Source: CAVTWD01 sp963738325 (GTDB lineage Bacteria; Actinomycetota; Acidimicrobiia; Acidimicrobiales; Ilumatobacteraceae). Taken from it: a stretch of DNA of 64,000 nt. Below the pieces are notes generated by a model. The model was not told where the DNA came from. It searched no databases and saw only the letters and a list, made by a program, of their open reading frames with translations. The DNA is taken from positions 186,001-250,000 of the forward strand of contig CAVTWD010000002.1 of the NCBI GenBank assembly GCA_963738325.1, written 5' to 3'. The stretch's first letter is position 1; every line of letters starts with the position of its first letter. A program made the position numbers and the translations under genes. Shown piece by piece: positions 9,772 through 18,339 of the stretch.

Positions 9772-10896
9772 GACGCCTGCTCGCCCATGATCGATCGAGG
9801 GGAGGGGCGGCTCCCCTGCCACGCCGCCTCCAGGAGCTGGCGGATGCCCTCCGGTGTCACGGGCACCGGGTTGGACGTGACTTCGTCGGCCACGCGCTGG
9901 GCGACCTCGTCGAGCCCGTCGTAGGGCATACCAAGGGTCTGGAGCGTGGTCGGCACCGAGCTCGCCACCGCCAGGTCCCAGAGCGCGCCCGCCGGATCGC
10001 CCGGGGCGCGCAGCGCCTCGGCGAGACGGGCCATCTCCTCGGTCAGCGCGGGCACGTTGAAGGCGACCGCGTGCGGCAGCACCACCGAGTGGGCGTCGGC
10101 ATGCACGAGGTTGTAGGTGCCGCCGAGCACGTGGCAGATCTTGTGGTGCAACCCTGGCGCCGTCGCCCCGAGCGCCACGCCGGCGAGATAGGCGCCGTAG
10201 AGCAGGTCGCTGCGCCCCTCCAGATCCGTCGGGTCGGCCATGACCGACGGCAGGGCGCGGTGGATGGCGCGCACGGCCTCGAGGGCGAGGGCCGAGACGA
10301 CCGGGTTGTGACCGGGGGCGTAGATCGCCTCGACCGCGTGAGCGAGGGCATTGAACGCGCTCGGCCCCGTGACCGAACGAGGCAGACCGACCGTCAGCTG
10401 GGGGTCGTAGACGACCGTCCTCGGGAGCACGCTCAAGGCCCGCCCGGTCTTCTTCTGCGTGCTCGCCTCGCCCGCCGCCTTGGGCGCCGTCGGGCCCGTG
10501 AGCCCGTAGATCGGCGTCATCTCACTGCCCGCGTAGGTCGTGGGCACGGCGAGGATGGGGAGGCCGTGGCTGAGCGCGACGGCCTTGGCCAGACCCGTGG
10601 ACGAGCCGCCGCCGATGCACACCACCATGTCCACCTCGGCCTCGCTCGCCGCGGCCCGGGCCCGCTCGGCGAGGTCGACCGGAACGTGTTGGATGACCTC
10701 GCTCCAGGTGGCGACGCACTGCTCGCCCAGTCGCTCGGCCACATCGTCGGCGATGGCCTTCGCCTCGGCGTCGTGGATGAGGAACACCCGCGTGGCGTCA
10801 AGCGCGTCGGTCTCGGCTTTCACCTCCCGCACGCGCCCCACGCCGAAGACGACTCGGCCCGGGCAGAGCCTCGTAGGTGAACGAACCGAACCTCAT
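9768..10896 (-). CDS. Maleylacetate reductase (iron-containing alcohol dehydrogenase family), one apparent frameshift
   Basis: The start ATG at 10896 overlaps the upstream stop (ATGA). The N-terminus 'MRFGSFTYEALPG' is typical of maleylacetate reductases. One surplus C in 'CCCGGGCCGAG' near 10858 shifts the frame, and removing it restores 'PGRVVFGVGRVREV'. The rest is intact, with the NAD(P)-binding 'CIGGGSSTGLAKAVAL', 'PTTYAGSEMTPIYG', and the His-rich metal-site region 'LAHAVEA', 'HHKICHVLGG' and 'VLPHAVAFN'. The enzyme reduces maleylacetate to 3-oxoadipate after ring cleavage of hydroquinone or hydroxyquinol. Neighbours for CoA transfer and thiolysis fit this pathway. Confidence 0.85.
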
Positions 10897-11641
10897 GCCG
10901 CCTGCAGCTCTCGAAGGACCGACAGCTCTTCGGCGGTCGGCGGCAAGGTCCGCCCGACGGGTTCGGCCACCCGCAGCGGCCAGCCCGTGGCGGCCACCGC
11001 CTGCTCGACCGTGATGCCGTCGTGCAGCTCGGTCAGCACGAGCTCGGCGCTCTCTGGGTCTGGTCGCATCACCCCCAGGTCGGTGATGACCACGCTCGGG
11101 CCCGCCCCTCGCAAACCGAGGCCCTCCCGTTCCCCCGGACCATGGCCGAAACCGACAGAGGTCCGGAAGTCGACCTGCTCGACGAAGGCGCGGGGGGTTT
11201 GCCGCAGCAAGACGATCACCTCGCCGGCCGAAGCGGCGATCTCCGGCGCGCCTCCTGCGCCGGGCAGCCGAGTCTTCGGATGGTCGTAGTCACCGATGAC
11301 CGTGCTGTTGAGGTTGGCGAAGCGGTCGATCTGGGCCGCCCCGAGGAACCCGACGTCGATCCGCCCGGCTTGCAGCCAGTACGCGAAGATCTCGGGCACC
11401 GACACGACGGCATCAGCGGTCTCGGCGAGCTCGCCGTCGCCGATGGAGAGGGGAAGGCGGCGGGGCTTCGAGCCGATGCAGCCCGATTCGTAGACGAGGA
11501 CGACTCTGGGCGTGTGGAGTCGCCGGGCGAGGTTGGCGGCGGTGGACGGCAGCCCGATGCCGACGAAGCACACCGTGCCGTCGCGGCAGGGCGCGGGCGG
11601 CGGCCACGATCATCATGTCGTCGGCCGAGTAGCCCGCTCAT
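10893..11641 (-). CDS. CoA-transferase subunit B (3-oxoadipate CoA-transferase-like), two apparent frameshifts
   Basis: The body (from 'VCFVGIGLPSTAANLARRL') ends at 10893 and carries the class I CoA-transferase 'ESG' motif ('VLVYESGCIG'), whose Glu forms the CoA thioester. The first 22 codons ('MSGYSADDMMIVAAARAL') require removal of one G near 11634 and one C near 11590, both in G/C-rich stretches. The product pairs with subunit A, encoded two genes upstream. In this cluster the likely substrate is 3-oxoadipate, but the IpdB/GctB branch cannot be excluded from sequence alone. The end overlaps the reductase start by ATGA. Confidence 0.8.
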
Positions 11642-11642
11642 C

Positions 11643-12101
11643 TCACGCGAGCCATGGATAGCGGGCCGTATCCTTCCCCGCGTAGTCCGGGTCGAGGTAG
11701 ATGAAGCAGCGCTGGATCCTCCAGTCCCGAACTTCGAACACGTCACACCACCGGCCCGCCCCCCACTCGGGCATTCCGGCGCGCCAAGGTCCGTCCTGGT
11801 GCTCACCGTGGCTCGTCCCCTCGCAGGCGAACGTGTCACCGCCGGTCATCACCCAGTTGAAGTGCGAGTAGTGGTGCACGATCTGCTTGATGGTGGCGCC
11901 GACGTCACCGAAGAGCCTGCCGATCTCCTCCTTGCCGTTGGCCAGGCCCCACTTCGGGAAGTAGACCTGCGCGTCGTCCGCGAACAGCGAGAGGATGCTG
12001 TCGCCGCTCGACGTCACGCCGCCGCGGTCGAAGGCCTTCAGATACTCGAGCGCCACGCTCTTGCGCTGCTCGTCCGTCATGGTCTGGGTGGTGAGCGCCA
12101 T
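11643..12101 (-). CDS. SnoaL-like / NTF2-fold protein
   Basis: This 152-residue protein has the pattern of the SnoaL-like polyketide cyclase or ketosteroid-isomerase fold: an N-terminal helix ('SVALEYLKAFDRGG'), 'LFADDAQVYFPKWGLANG', and a C-terminal sheet with 'RWCDVFEVRDWRIQRCFIYLDPD'. It sits between the two CoA-transferase subunit genes, an unusual place that suggests a role in the same pathway, for example as an isomerase or hydrolase acting on a ring-cleavage product. I cannot assign a reaction. The start ATG at 12101 is preceded by GGAGG (rev. strand). Confidence 0.8.
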   Translation of the reverse strand: MALTTQTMTDEQRKSVALEYLKAFDRGGVTSSGDSILSLFADDAQVYFPKWGLANGKEEIGRLFGDVGATIKQIVHHYSHFNWVMTGGDTFACEGTSHGEHQDGPWRAGMPEWGAGRWCDVFEVRDWRIQRCFIYLDPDYAGKDTARYPWLA

Positions 12102-12114
12102 CGAGCTCCTCCGT

Positions 12115-12981
12115 TCAGGCCGGTGCCGCCACGGCCGCGTCGAGGGCGACGCTGTGACGGAACTCAGCCATGTCGGCCGTCCCCCGCACGTGTTGATCGA
12201 TCCACGCCGTGAACGTCGACCGGTCCTTGCTGATCGTGTCCCATACCTTGTAGAAGCCGTTGTCGCGTTCGGAGTAGCCGAGGGCGAAGCTGGGGTGCGC
12301 GCCTCCCGGAACCGCGCACACCGCATCGATCACCCACGCCGGCAGGACGACGGCATTGGGTCGCGGTTGGAGCTCGTCGACCACTTCCTCGACGGTGACG
12401 ATCGAGCGCCGGGCCGACAGCACCGCCTCCTTCTGCACGCCCACCAATCCCCACAGCTGGACGTTGCCGTGACGGTCGGCCTGCTGCGCATGGATCACCC
12501 CCACGTCGGGGTTGAGGGCTGACACCGCGGTGAGGTCCTCACCGCTGAACGGGCAGGTGATCGACGCGATCCCTTTGGTGCGGTCGGCGAGGTCCGTGCC
12601 GACGTAGCCGCGCAGCAGACCGAAGGGAAGACCGGCGGCCCCCGCCGCGTAGCGCGCGGCCATGCCGGCATGGCTGTGCTCCTCGAGCTCCAGGGGGTGC
12701 GGCCACGCGTGCTCGACCGCGTCTCGGAAGCGGTGGAGCGAGCCCACCCCCGGGTTGCCACCCCAGGAGAAGACGAGTCTCGCCGCGCACCCGGCCCCGA
12801 TGAGCTGGTCGTAGATCACATCGGGCGTCATCCGCACCAGCGTCAGGTCGCGGCGGCCTTGGCGGATGATCTCGTGCCCGGCGGCGTGGGGGATGAGGTG
12901 GGTGAAGCCCTCCATGGCGACGGTGTCGCCATCGTGCACGAGGCCGGCGACGGCGTCGCACAACGAACTCAGCTCGGCCAC
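12115..12981 (-). CDS. CoA-transferase subunit A (3-oxoadipate CoA-transferase-like)
   Basis: This is an intact 288-residue alpha subunit of a class I CoA-transferase. Features seen: 'VAMEGFTHLIPHAAGHEIIR', 'FSWGGNPGVGSLHRFRDAV', 'LEEHSHAGMAARYAAGAAG' (cofactor-loop region) and 'RHGNVQLWG'. It forms a heteromer with the subunit B two genes downstream. With maleylacetate reductase and thiolase in the same operon, the simplest role is activation of 3-oxoadipate with CoA from succinyl-CoA. Length is slightly above that of PcaI and closer to GctA/IpdA-type alpha subunits, so another dicarboxylate is possible. Confidence 0.88.
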   Translation of the reverse strand: MAELSSLCDAVAGLVHDGDTVAMEGFTHLIPHAAGHEIIRQGRRDLTLVRMTPDVIYDQLIGAGCAARLVFSWGGNPGVGSLHRFRDAVEHAWPHPLELEEHSHAGMAARYAAGAAGLPFGLLRGYVGTDLADRTKGIASITCPFSGEDLTAVSALNPDVGVIHAQQADRHGNVQLWGLVGVQKEAVLSARRSIVTVEEVVDELQPRPNAVVLPAWVIDAVCAVPGGAHPSFALGYSERDNGFYKVWDTISKDRSTFTAWIDQHVRGTADMAEFRHSVALDAAVAAPA

Positions 12982-12991
12982 GCGACCACCA

Positions 12992-13550
12992 TCAGAACTC
13001 GACGGGCACCTGGGGTGCCCGCCCGCTCGCGATCAGCGCGGGGAGCTCGGGGGAGGCGTTCGCCGACCATCCGGCGGGCCGCGACCCGCCGGCGGGTGAC
13101 GGCTTCGGTGTTGGAGCCCTCCTTCTCGCCGAAGGGCTTGCCGGTCTCGGCCGGGCTGGCGAAAGGGTCGAAGTCGGCCGTCGTCCAGTCGTCGAGCATC
13201 GCCTTGAAGGTGTCGCGGATGAACGGCGTCTCGAGGTTCTCGACGTGGTCGAGCTCGGCCTTCCGGTAGGCGTCGTTGTAGCGGCCGGCGAACAAGTCGA
13301 CGGTGCCGTAATGGTTCACCGTGCCGAGCACGGCGTCGAAGTTGACGGTGCCATAGAAGAAGTCCCAGGCGACGTCGCGTTGCAGCGCGCGCAGGAACGC
13401 GTCGATCGACAGCACGTGGCTGCCCGTCGGCCACGTGACGATGGCGAAGAACTCGTGGCGGCTGAAGGTGAAGCCGCCGAGGGTGAAGTCGCGGTAGCCG
13501 AACTCGTTCGGCGCCGACGCTCTGACCGCGGCACCTTCGGTGGTCGTCAT
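12992..13550 (-). pseudogene. Hydroquinone 1,2-dioxygenase large-subunit-like protein, internally deleted
   Basis: The protein starts at ATG 13550. Its first 160 residues ('EFGYRDFTLGGFTFSRHEFF', 'VAWDFFYGTVNFD', 'NHYGTVDLFAG', 'FDPFASPAETGKPFG') resemble the N-terminal domain of type II hydroquinone dioxygenase large subunits (PnpD/HapD type, about 340 aa). After 'RRRVAARRMVG' the frame changes near 13063 and only the family's last residues follow ('NASPELPALI', 'PQVPVEF', TGA at 12992). About 150 residues, including the second cupin with the iron ligands, are absent. Either a real deletion or a collapsed assembly would produce this. The family assignment is from memory, without a search. 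It lies directly after the small-subunit-like gene, as expected. Confidence 0.5.
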
Positions 13551-13569
13551 CGCATCGCCTCTTCGGGAA

Positions 13570-14061
13570 TCACGACAGGCAGATCTCGGCCCAACGCTGC
13601 ACGGTTCCCTCACCGACGATGGTCTGCAGCAGGATCACGGCGGGCTCGGCGGCGTGGAACTGGTAGGCGGCGCCCGCCGGCAGCAGGGCCATGTGCCCTC
13701 GACTCGCCACGATGCGGCCCATGCGCGAGCCCATCGGCTCGCCCTCGAGGGCGACCGAGCCGTCCTCGTCCGGCGGGGCGAGTGGGGAGTCGAGCTTGAC
13801 GAGGCGGACCTCCACGGTGCCGTCCATGACCAAGGCGAACTCGTCGTGGGCGCAGGTGCGCCACCCCGAGGTTCCCTCGGCGCGGATGGCCTCGAGCACG
13901 TAGTCCATGTTCTTGGCCACCGCCACCTTCTCGTAGGGCTTCGCCGCCGAAGCCACTTCGAAGAGGTTCGAGAACACGCAGCGTCTCGGGTCGTCGTCGA
14001 TGATCTCGACCGTGCCTTTCTGGTACTCGTCCAACGAGCCGAACCGCGTCGTGTACTCCAC
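13570..14061 (-). CDS. Hydroquinone 1,2-dioxygenase small-subunit-like cupin protein
   Basis: This is a 163-residue (about 18 kDa) protein starting at GTG 14061 ('VEYTTRFGSLDEYQKGTVEI'). It contains 'RRCVFSNLFEVASAAKPYEK', 'CAHDEFALVMDGTVEV', 'GRIVASRGHMALLPAGAAY' and 'ILLQTIVGEGTVQRWAEI', a cupin-like pattern that fits the small subunit of two-subunit hydroquinone 1,2-dioxygenases (PnpC/HapC). Such enzymes open hydroquinone to 4-hydroxymuconic semialdehyde. It is the first gene of the minus-strand aromatic operon and is divergent from an IclR regulator. The maleylacetate reductase and CoA-transferase genes downstream fit this pathway. Family call by recognition, moderate certainty. Confidence 0.6.
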   Translation of the reverse strand: MEYTTRFGSLDEYQKGTVEIIDDDPRRCVFSNLFEVASAAKPYEKVAVAKNMDYVLEAIRAEGTSGWRTCAHDEFALVMDGTVEVRLVKLDSPLAPPDEDGSVALEGEPMGSRMGRIVASRGHMALLPAGAAYQFHAAEPAVILLQTIVGEGTVQRWAEICLS

Positions 14062-14149
14062 GGCACCCCCTCCGAGCGCCCTTGACGCGCCATGTGCGCT
14101 ATGCGAACGTTTGTGCGCCTCAAGAACATTGCAGCACCGGGGAGCTCCC
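14062..14149. promoter_or_regulatory. Divergent promoter region between aromatic operon and IclR gene
   Basis: Only 88 bp separate the operon start (14061, minus) from the regulator start (14150, plus), so both promoters and the operator must lie here. TGTGCGC occurs twice in direct orientation (14093-14099 and 14112-14118, 19 bp apart) around 'TATGCGAACGTT'. PcaU/PobR-type IclR regulators often bind short repeats in such divergent regions. The site is a candidate only. Confidence 0.4.
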
Positions 14150-14932
14150 ATGTCAAGGATGGACGGCGACGCTCCGCACGCCGAGTTCGTGCAGTCCCTG
14201 GAGCGCGGGCTGGCCGTGCTCCGGGCGTTCTCGAGCGAGCACCGGGCCCTCACCCTTTCCGAAGTCGCCCGCCTGACCGGGCTGACGCGGGCGACGGCAC
14301 GGCGGCTGCTGTTGACCTTCACCGCCCTCGGCTACACGAGGAGCGACGGACGGTTGTTCGAGCTCACCCCCAAGGTGCTCGACCTGGGATACGCCTATAT
14401 CTCATCGCTCGGCATCGGCGAGATCGCGCTCCCGTTCATGGAGGCCCTGTCCGAACGGGTGCACGAGTCCGTCTCGGTCGCCGTGCTCGACGGCGCAGAG
14501 ATCGTGTACGTGGCCCGCGTGCCGACGAAGCGGATCATGACCATCTCGCTCGCCCTGGGCTCGCGCCTGCCGGCCCTCACGACCTCGATGGGACGCGTGC
14601 TGCTGAGTGATCTCCCGAGCCGAGACCTCGACGCCTTCCTCGCCGACGTCCGCCCGCTGGCCCGAACCGAGCACACCCTCACCGCGGTAGCCGCGCTGCG
14701 GGAGGCGATCGAAGAGGTGCGGCGCCAAGGCTGGGCGATGGTCGACCAGGAGCTGGAGGCCGGGCTCCGGTCCATCGCCACCGCGCTGCGCGACCGTCGC
14801 GGGAGGGCGGTCGCCGCCATCAACGTCTCCACGCATGCCGGGCGGGTCAGCCTGCGAGAGCTCCGCGCCCGCTTCGTGCCCGACTTGCTGGCGGCGGCGG
14901 AGGAGATCAACGCCCGCCTGGCCCTGCGCTGA
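14150..14932 (+). CDS. IclR-family transcriptional regulator (PcaR/PcaU-like)
   Basis: This is a 260-residue protein. ATG 14150 has a ribosome site (GGGGAG, 6 nt before), while an internal ATG at 14159 has none at proper distance. Residues about 15-75 form the winged helix ('FVQSLERGLAVLRAFSSEH', 'LTLSEVARLTGLTRATARRL'). The rest is the IclR effector domain ('YVARVPTKRIMTISLALGSR', 'TSMGRVLLSDL', 'GWAMVDQELEAGLRSIA'). The pattern is that of the PcaR/PcaU/PobR group, which responds to aromatic acids or 3-oxoadipate. It is transcribed away from the hydroquinone-type operon and is likely its activator. Confidence 0.9.
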   Translation: MSRMDGDAPHAEFVQSLERGLAVLRAFSSEHRALTLSEVARLTGLTRATARRLLLTFTALGYTRSDGRLFELTPKVLDLGYAYISSLGIGEIALPFMEALSERVHESVSVAVLDGAEIVYVARVPTKRIMTISLALGSRLPALTTSMGRVLLSDLPSRDLDAFLADVRPLARTEHTLTAVAALREAIEEVRRQGWAMVDQELEAGLRSIATALRDRRGRAVAAINVSTHAGRVSLRELRARFVPDLLAAAEEINARLALR

Positions 14933-15121
14933 GCCCGAGGCCGCCGCGGCCCCACCACCCGCCGCCCGCTCGCGAGCGAATCAGGCAGCTGAACGTGCCT
15001 GTGAAGTTCGCGCCGATAGCGGCCTCATTCGGAGGGGACGTACGTTCGGCCCGCTCGCCCACTCGCCAGCGTGTCCCACGCCGCGCCGAGTGCGCAAAGC
15101 GTAACCATCCCGGCTTGGCCG

Positions 15122-15183
15122 GTCACCCAGCAGAGCCGGATCGACCTCCGCACGAGAACTTGTCGCGAACGTCCCAAGTTGGG
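15122..15183 (+). repeat. Dispersed 3'-end element, copy A
   Basis: This copy lies between IclR (+) and the MarP-like gene (-). It contains CACCCAGCAGAGCCGG, TCGACCTCCG and, at 15173-15183, the palindrome CCCAAGTTGGG. Copy B (28177-28282) has the same three blocks in the same order on the opposite strand. Copies C and D are weaker. The rest of 14933-15197 holds no gene that I can support. Confidence 0.7.
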
Positions 15184-15197
15184 TCCCATCAGTAGAA

Positions 15198-16357
15198 CTA
15201 CCTGTTCGTGGGGCAACCACCCGCCGCCACGGGTGTCGTCGAAGGATGCGACAGGAGCGGGCGCAGCTCGTCGGAAGCCACCGCGAGCGCCCAACCCGTG
15301 CCCTCCGGCGGCCCGGCGTAGATCACACCGATGACCTCACCTCGGGCGTCGACGACCGCGCTGCCCGAGCTTCCCGGAGCCACATCGTCGGTGGCCAGTA
15401 CGTACAAGAGCCGTTGCACGAGGTGTCCGTAGGGATCGGGCCCGTTCAGGAACTTGCGCTCCTGCACACGTGCGGGCCCGACGTCCAGATGAGACGCCGC
15501 ATTCGGGTGACCGAGGGTCACGACGATCGAGCCTGGCGAGGCGGGCGTCTTGCTGAGCGGGAGGGTCGGGAGCTCGAGACCGGGCGCGGCGAGGAGGGCG
15601 AGGTCACGCGAGGGGTCGAAGGCCACGACGCTGGCGTGGACGCGCTGGGTCGGCGCGACCACGTCGGCACCGCTCGTGCTGCCAGCGACCACGTGCGCGT
15701 TGGTCACGACGAGCCCCGGCGCCGCCGCGAACCCGCTGCCCGCCCCGAAACCTCCGCACTTGCGCACGAAGATCTGCACCGATGCGGCCTCCGCCCGCTT
15801 CAGGGCGCTCGGGGCCATGGTCGGGCCCGCGCTCGGGGCCACGCCGACGCGGGCCACGCCGAGCTGGTCGGAGACGACGGCCGGAAAGGCGTCCTCGGCG
15901 ATGAACCGGCCGAGATCGAAGGGAGGCCGGGGCAGATCGGTGGCGATGGCCGCCGCCCGCGAGCCCTCGCTCCAGGAGGCGAGCACCGGGCTGCTGGCGG
16001 AGGCGGGGAGCGCCACCCACGCGCCGAAGGCCACGGCCACGATGGCGATCACGGCGCCCGCGACCTTCCCCGCGACGAACGCGGTGGCTTCGACCCCCGC
16101 AGGGCGCGGGCGAGGGTGCCGCCGAGGAACGCGCCCACCAGCGGCAGCAAGACGAAGGCGCCGTACAGCAAGGCGTTGCGCCGGGCCACGTCGGCCGGTG
16201 ACTGGGCCAACGCGAGGCGGGGGCCCAGGACGGCGGCCGCGGCCAGGCCGGCCGCGAAGCCGGCGAGGGACAGCACGGTGTGGACCAGCCCGGCTCGCCA
16301 TCCGGCGACTGCCGCTCCGAGTGCGATCGCCAGCAGCGCGAGGTCGAACAGGGTCAT
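15198..16357 (-). CDS. MarP-like membrane-anchored serine protease (CvpA + trypsin), one apparent frameshift
   Basis: The N-terminal part from ATG 16357 is a CvpA-type domain with about four membrane segments ('LFDLALLAIALGAAVAGWRA' onward). After one frame change near 16095 follows a linker and a periplasmic trypsin-like domain. Its catalytic residues are the His in 'VVTNAHVVAG', the Asp in 'DPSRDLALLA' and the Ser in 'APGSSGSAVVD'. The protein is about 385 residues long, like mycobacterial MarP (Rv3671c), which is needed for acid and oxidative stress resistance through peptidoglycan hydrolase processing. The start lies 9 nt from the pgsA stop, in the same direction. The frameshift is a single base in a CG-rich stretch and may be a sequence error. 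Confidence 0.82.
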
Positions 16358-16366
16358 GGGTGTCGC

Positions 16367-16966
16367 TCAGGATGCCGGCCGGATGACCGGCCGGCGAGCA
16401 CGGACGAAGTAGGCGACACCGGAGACGACGGTGAGCACCACCGCGACCCAGAGCGCCACTTCCCAGGTCCACGTGGCCGACTTCGCCGTGACGGGGAAGA
16501 GGGCGAGCGCGACCGCGAGTTGCTGGGCGACGGTCTTCACCTTGGCCAGGGGAATGGCCGGGACGCTGATCCCTTGGCCGGCGACCACCGTCCTGTAGAG
16601 GCTGACGGCCAGCTCGCGCGCCGTGATGATCAGGACGGGCAAGAGCGCGAACACGGCCCGCCCGACCAGTGCGAACATCGCTCCCAGCACCAGGACCTTG
16701 TCAGCCAGCGGATCCAGGAACGCACCGGAGCGAGTGGTCCCGTACCGGCGGGCGAGGAATCCGTCGATGCCGTCGGTGGCCGACAGGACGACCCAGAGCG
16801 CGAGGGCCCACCACGACCCTTCCCACGGCCCCTTGAGGCTGGTGATCATGGCGAACAGCACGGGCGAGACGAGCACGCGCGCCACCGTGACGGCATTGGC
16901 CCAGGTGGCCACGGCGTCCGGGTTGTGACGCGGGTCCTGCAAAGGGTCTTGCCCGATCACGGCCAC
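16367..16966 (-). CDS. pgsA: CDP-diacylglycerol--glycerol-3-phosphate 3-phosphatidyltransferase-like protein
   Basis: This is a 199-residue integral membrane enzyme of the CDP-alcohol phosphatidyltransferase family. The signature D-G-x2-A-R-x8-G-x3-D-x3-D is present: 'TDGIDGFLARRYGTTRSGAF' then 'LDPLADK'. Around it are about five or six hydrophobic segments. It would make phosphatidylglycerol phosphate. GTG 16966 is chosen because GGGGGGA lies 6-7 nt upstream; a second GTG is at 16960. PgsA normally precedes cinA in this lineage, but here the MarP-like gene and the aromatic block follow instead. Confidence 0.85.
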   Translation of the reverse strand: MAVIGQDPLQDPRHNPDAVATWANAVTVARVLVSPVLFAMITSLKGPWEGSWWALALWVVLSATDGIDGFLARRYGTTRSGAFLDPLADKVLVLGAMFALVGRAVFALLPVLIITARELAVSLYRTVVAGQGISVPAIPLAKVKTVAQQLAVALALFPVTAKSATWTWEVALWVAVVLTVVSGVAYFVRARRPVIRPAS

Positions 16967-16982
16967 GAGCGGTCCCCCCGGC

Positions 16983-18248
16983 TCACGGCCCTGCGACGGC
17001 CACGAGGTCGGGCCCGAGCGCGTCGACGACATGGACGCGGGCGAAGGCGCCGACGGCAAGGGTGTCGGGTACCTCCACGATCCCGTCGATCTCCGGGGCC
17101 TCCCGATGGGAACGACCCACGCCGGTCTCGTCCACGAGCACCTCGAGGTCCGTGCCGATCAGCTCGTCGCGCCGGCGAGCGGTGATGGCGTCCTGGCGCT
17201 CGCGCAGCTCGGCGAGCCGCTCGGCTACGACGGATTCGGGCAGGTGGCCGTCGAGGCGCATGGCATAGGTCCCGTCTTCGGGGGAGAAGGCGAAGAACCC
17301 ACACCAGTCGAGCTGGGCCTCGTCGAGGAAGGCGAGGAGCTGGTCGTGATCGGTCTCGGTCTCGCCCGGGTAGCCGACGATGAAGTTCGATCGGAGGGCG
17401 GCGTCAGGAGCGCGGCGGCGGATGTCCTCGATGCGCCTGAGGAATCGGGCGCCATCTCCCCACCGCCGCATCCGCCGCAGCAACGAGGCGGAGACGTGCT
17501 GCAGCGAGAGATCGAAATAGGGGACGCCGGTGGCGGCAATGGCGTCGATCAAGGCCGGGGAGAGATCGCTCGGGTAGAGGTACAGCAGCCGCACGCGAGG
17601 CACCCGGGCCACCACCGCCTCGATCAACTGGATGATCGGCGCCGACGGGCGCGGACTCGCACCCGGGGCCCGGCCGGACCGATCGCGGCCGTACGCGGCG
17701 AGGTCCTGCGCTACGAGGACGACCTCCTGCACACCGAGGGAGTCGACCTCGGCCAGGATCGATGCCGCCTTCCTGCTCCGCTGCGGGCCGCGGAAGGAGG
17801 GGATGGCGCAGAAGCCGCAGGCCCGGTCGCAGCCCTCGGCGATCTTGATGTACGCCCATGGCGCGGCGGCGGGCGGGCGGGGTAACTCGAGCAGGTCGAG
17901 GGCGGGGCGCGGCGGCTTGGTGCCGAGCGTGACGGGCACCCCGAAGCCGACCACGGCGTCGGCCTCCGGGAGGGCGTCGCGCAGCTCCTGCCCGTAGCGC
18001 TCGGCCAGGCAGCCGGTCACGACCAGCTTGGCTCCTCGCTTGCGCGCGCCGTCGAGGGCCAGGATCGCCTCGATCGACTCGCGCCGGGCATCCTCGATGA
18101 AGGCGCAGGTGTTCACCACGACGAGGTCCGCGTCGCCAGGGTCGCCCGCGGCCACCATGCCCTCGGCAAGGAGCGTGCCGGCGATCTTCTCGGAGTCGAC
18201 TTGGTTCTTGGGGCAGCCGAGCGTCTCGACGTGGAACCGCGGCGGCAT
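16983..18248 (-). CDS. rimO: Ribosomal protein S12 methylthiotransferase RimO
   Basis: This is an intact 421-residue radical-SAM methylthiotransferase. The N-terminal UPF0004 domain has the three cluster cysteines C12, C48 and C80. The radical-SAM motif is C140-x3-C144-x2-C147 ('CDRACGFC'). A C-terminal TRAM domain begins near residue 355. It adds a methylthio group to the conserved Asp of ribosomal protein S12. 'GPQRSRKAASILAEVDSLG' and 'LYLYPSDLS' favour RimO over MiaB. A -10-like TAGAAT ends 9 nt before the ATG, so a short or absent leader is likely. Confidence 0.95.
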   Translation of the reverse strand: MPPRFHVETLGCPKNQVDSEKIAGTLLAEGMVAAGDPGDADLVVVNTCAFIEDARRESIEAILALDGARKRGAKLVVTGCLAERYGQELRDALPEADAVVGFGVPVTLGTKPPRPALDLLELPRPPAAAPWAYIKIAEGCDRACGFCAIPSFRGPQRSRKAASILAEVDSLGVQEVVLVAQDLAAYGRDRSGRAPGASPRPSAPIIQLIEAVVARVPRVRLLYLYPSDLSPALIDAIAATGVPYFDLSLQHVSASLLRRMRRWGDGARFLRRIEDIRRRAPDAALRSNFIVGYPGETETDHDQLLAFLDEAQLDWCGFFAFSPEDGTYAMRLDGHLPESVVAERLAELRERQDAITARRRDELIGTDLEVLVDETGVGRSHREAPEIDGIVEVPDTLAVGAFARVHVVDALGPDLVAVAGP

Positions 18249-18263
18249 GAGCCTGCGATTCTA
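18249..18263 (-). promoter_or_regulatory. -10-like hexamer TAGAAT, N9, rimO ATG (leaderless candidate)
   Basis: TAGAAT occupies 18263-18258 on the minus strand, nine bases before the rimO start. No Shine-Dalgarno sequence is present. No recognisable -35. Confidence 0.45.
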
Positions 18264-18339
18264 CCTCCGAGCGCCGCTCGCCTCCGGCGGGCCCTGGTCG
18301 CCTCGAGCCACGGTTCGCCCGCAGCGGGCCGGCTGGCCC

